Shown here in pieces: positions 60,561-64,000 of a stretch of 64,000 nucleotides of DNA; position 1 is the stretch's first letter, and every line of letters begins with the position of its first letter. The stretch covers positions 7,446,501 to 7,510,500 of the forward strand of contig NC_081823.1 of assembly GCF_030704535.1 (NCBI RefSeq). Reading direction: 5' to 3'. The position numbers and the translations under genes were made by a program. This stretch comes from Vitis vinifera. Lineage: Eukaryota > Streptophyta > Magnoliopsida > Vitales > Vitaceae. Under the pieces are notes generated by a model. The model saw only the letters and a program-made list of their open reading frames with translations. It was not told the origin of the DNA and searched no databases.

Positions 60561-60782
60561 GACTGTCACACCCCTACTCCCAAGAGTACAATAAATCCAT
60601 GAACTCGCTCCCCCTTCCCACCACCTCACTAAATCTTGGGGTTAAACCTCAATCTTTGCATACCAGTCATTCGATGCTGACGTGGCAGCTCTTTATAGGC
60701 CCACCAAGAATCTCATATCACCATTGTATGACTCAAATGAAAGTTTGAATCATGTCCAAAATTATTAAATTTGGTTCATTTA

Positions 60783-60828
60783 ATAATAATAATAACATTT
60801 ATTATTATTATTATTATTATAATAATAT
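60783..60828. repeat. (AAT)n/(ATT)n microsatellite
   Basis: AAT units followed by ATT units, so the region is itself a near palindrome. Confidence 0.85.
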
Positions 60829-61263
60829 TAGTTGGAGTCCAAAAGTTTCCATGCCATTTTCTTAATTGTTAAGCTTTGATGTGTCAATTATGTGGTTTGA
60901 AATTGTAGCTCCTGATGTTCTGGCGGAACAGATTTGACTTCCCTCAATAATAAGTTGAATTGCTTTTATCTTAATATTTTCATGGATTTATTCTTAAAAT
61001 ATTTTTCATGAATTCATCCGAACCTTGCAACCAAATGCCTTTTAATTTTCACTCCAATAAGAAACTGAAATTAAAATGAGAAGTTATCATTTTAAAGAAG
61101 CAACACTAAGATGATGTCTAATTAAAACCCGACATAGATTAAGAGTGTTTTATTTTTAACTTTATAGGTAATTCTTCTAAAAATTATATTTTTTTTATCT
61201 TATATATATATATTCATAAAATACTATTAAAATACCTTTTTTTTTATACTTAAATATTAAGAG

Positions 61264-61660
61264 CATGTTTGACCGTTTGGTTTAAAAATAGTTTTTTATT
61301 TTTAAAAGTAGAAAATTGTTTATAAATTTTTAATAGTGTTTGCTGGTTGTTATTTGGAAACAATTTTTATAAATAAAATGAAATAAAAAACAATTTTTAA
61401 AGAGTTGTTTTTATCAATTTTTAAAAACAAAAGTTTATAAAAAAATGTTTTTAAGTTAAAAAAAAATTAAAAAACAAGTTTAAGAAACTTTTGTTTTTAA
61501 AAATCTTTGAAAACAACTCCTACTTGTTTTCTAAAAATTGTTTTTCATTTCACTTTTTTTTAAAATGATTTTTAGAAAACAACCCATCAAATATTATAAA
61601 TTTTTAAAAACAGTTTTTTGTTGTTAAAGATAAAAAATTATTTTTAAATCATGAGCAATC
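61264..61660. mobile_element. AT-rich MITE copy
   Basis: Ends near GCATGTTTGACCGTTTGG; inner AT-rich words with many TTTTTAAAAACA-type phrases in both directions, as in the copies at 32160 and 40965. Weakly defined right end. Confidence 0.45.
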
Positions 61661-62338
61661 AAGTTTAGAATCTTTTAAAAAACCGAGATATCAAAATTTT
61701 TATTACCTTAGATTTTATAATTTAAAAAAATGATTTTTAAGAATATAAAGTAAATTCATATTTTTTTTAGTAAGGATTCAAATAATTTATATACCATTTA
61801 TTACTATTTTTTCTTTCTAAACATAAAAAATAGGAAGCATTTGAAATGATAAATAATAAAAAAAACGTTTTAATTAGAATATTAGAAGAAAAAAACTAGT
61901 AATATTGAATATTCATTCCAATTTTGCCCCTTCTACAAACCAAATCCATAACCGTTGTGGTAATCATTTCCAATTCTATCCCCATTTAGCCAAAGAAATT
62001 ATGTATCATTAAAGGGTGAGTAATAAAATTTAATCCAAAAGATGTATCAATTAATGATGGGAATTTACTCTTCCCCTAAAAAGTACTCTCAGCAGAAGTG
62101 AAATGATGGCAACGTCAGATATATACAGGCCTGGAATTCAAATGTTCAACTCTCATATTAAAACCTTCTGCGAATTGTAAATGCAATTTCAGAAGTCATT
62201 TGCCCATGACTCTGTCTCACACCCACCGCCCAACCGGCCCACCGCCCGCCCACTCCCACTTTGATTCCTCCACATTGGATGATTTGTATCATGGTCTTCG
62301 AAGCATACGACAGCATCCACTCTAAAGTTTGTTTGTTT

Positions 62339-62357
62339 CTCTCTCTCTCTCTCTCTC
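62339..62357. repeat. (CT)n microsatellite
   Basis: About nine uninterrupted CT units. Confidence 0.95.
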
Positions 62358-64000
62358 CCATGGCTTATTAGGAAAGGATTCTTTTTAGGTATAGAAGCTC
62401 ATTATTATGGTCAAGAAAAAAAAAATGTTTAGAGCATGTGGTGTTTGGTAAATTGAGACTTGGTAATTTAATTTAAGTTATTGAGTAAAATAATTTAATA
62501 ATATGATTTAAAATAAGAAATAATTTTAAGTAATAATTAATAAATAAAATAATTAATTTATTCTTAAATCTATATTTTTATTTGTTTTACTTATCTTTAT
62601 GATCTCTTTTGTTATTCCATAACCTCCATTATTATTCAATCTCCTTCCCCCTAATTATAATTTATGAGGATAAATATATTAATTTGATAATTAAAAATAA
62701 ATTTTAAGTTAATTTTATCGAACAACCTTAATACTTAAAACAAAAATTAAGTAATAGTTTTAAGTTAATAATTCAGGTATAATTTAATTTAAAGTTAACT
62801 TAAGTTATTAAGTGATAAGTGCTAAATTTTACCAAACACTTCTTAAGAAAAAGAATTAGGCTATGTGGGTGTTTGATAAATCAATTTAATTTTTTGATTT
62901 ATAAAATTTTGTTCTTGAATTTTATCAAACAACTCTTTTTTTTTTTTTTTATGTTTTTTATATTTAAAATTATTTTCTAAAAATATTAACAAACAGACTT
63001 TTAATATTTTATGGAAAGTAAGTAGAAACATGCACTAGAAATTTTATCATCTCACCAAAAGGAGGTGATTGAATGAATATCCAGAATTTTTTTAGAATTG
63101 AATTAAAATAAATTAAAATAATTATCATTAATAGGAATATCAAGAAATATTTTCTAAGTTGATGTAACTTTAAATGTATGTGAAACCAATGAATGAAACC
63201 ACCACCACCACCCAGTGCAGGCACCATAAAGAAGAACAGTCTTGGAAAAAAACATAGTTGATAAGTTTATTCAATTTTATAATGAAATTAGTTGCACAAT
63301 AATACTGCCAGAGCATGGAGCATGGCTGTTTTTGGCAGGGAATCAGATCACTTATGACAAAAATAAGCAATGTCTTTTAGATTTCTCCAATAAGAAATAA
63401 TAAAAAAATCAAAATTAAGAAACATATGTGAATACATTTCTAAAAACTAGGGTCAAAATATTTTTTGAATTATTTTTGAGAAAATATTAAAATATTTTCC
63501 TTTTACATTTTAGGGTTCTTGTTGTGATCGCTTGATAAAAAATATATACAAAATAGGGTTCAAATAGATTTATAATAAAAGATTAATTTACCCTTAGTTC
63601 GAAAAAGACTAATAAATAAATAACTCTAATAACTCTTAATATTTCCTCACAAATGATTCGACTATAAGAAGCATGAGTGTTTGTTAAGAAAAAAATGGAA
63701 AACACAAAAGCAAGTGCTACTTGGTAAATAAGTCTTCAATCCTAGAGAAGAAGAAACAAAAGTCAAAGTAAGAGTGTTATTTGCAATCTAAATAATGTTT
63801 TTATCGTCACGATACATGGAAGTAAGACAAGAAAGAGAAACACCTATATCTACAAGTAACTAGTGTGACAAAACTATTTCAATGTGGTAGATGTTGTAGC
63901 ATAATACTTAGCTTCTATGAAAGATCGAGAAATGATAGTCTATTTCTTGTTGTTCCAAAAAATAAGAAAATCCTAAAAATATGTATGTATAAAATCTAGT

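Larger units (their letters stand above)
60561..64000. other. Intergenic DNA, no gene recognised
   Basis: Holds an (AAT/ATT)n microsatellite (about 60783-60828), a MITE copy (about 61264-61660), a (CT)n run (about 62339-62357), and long AT-rich stretches. I see no supported gene. Confidence 0.4.

Overview
The window is nuclear DNA of a core eudicot plant: AT-rich, intron-bearing genes with GT-AG junctions, plant-specific gene families, dense retroelement fossils and a fragment of plastid DNA. The EDM2 and fimbrin proteins read from the exons match what I remember of grapevine (Vitis) proteins, so Vitis or a close relative is the best guess. That is recall, not a search result.

Region by region. 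(1) 1-13.3 kb holds a tandem array of small secreted Gly/His-rich proteins (CORA/GRP-like): two intact two-exon genes (492-882, 2953-3479), one doubtful copy with a lost splice donor and a possible new 3' intron (9137-10227), one pseudogene (4018-4330) and two decaying relics (about 11340-11530 and 13050-13260). A seventh scrap lies far away at about 30227-30312. Non-coding blocks recur between the copies. A foldback element and a plastid rpoC2 fragment interrupt the array. (2) 13.9-15.0 kb has the first of four intronless wax-synthase-like MBOAT genes, all on the minus strand. (3) About 15.7-28.7 kb is a nest of retroelements: a plus-strand Copia fossil split by at least four insertions, and next to it a minus-strand LTR element with LTR, primer-binding site and gag. 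One insertion carries a 171-bp tandem repeat and an array of palindromic hairpin units. (4) 30.6-37.4 kb has the other three wax-synthase-like genes. (5) 37.8-51.8 kb is EDM2, a PHD-finger chromatin regulator, in 18 coding exons on the minus strand. Its intron 13 holds a TRIM, a MITE and an Emigrant-like element. (6) 54.4-59.9 kb is a fimbrin in 14 coding exons on the minus strand. (7) 60-64 kb is promoter DNA and AT-rich intergenic DNA.

The order wax-synthase-like cluster, EDM2, fimbrin is the order I recall for Arabidopsis At5g55320-At5g55400, so the right half looks like old conserved synteny. The left half is lineage-specific growth by tandem duplication and retroelement insertion. The first two wax-synthase-like genes each have a relic of the Gly/His-rich gene family beyond their 3' end, which suggests that a Gly/His-gene plus acyltransferase segment was copied and later pushed apart by the retroelement nest.

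I could run no computation. All exon joins were read by eye and checked for reading phase. No wholly new gene system is evident. The more unusual points are the decaying HG-repeat array with its possible new intron, the hairpin array, the plastid filler DNA, and the transposon load inside EDM2's own intron.
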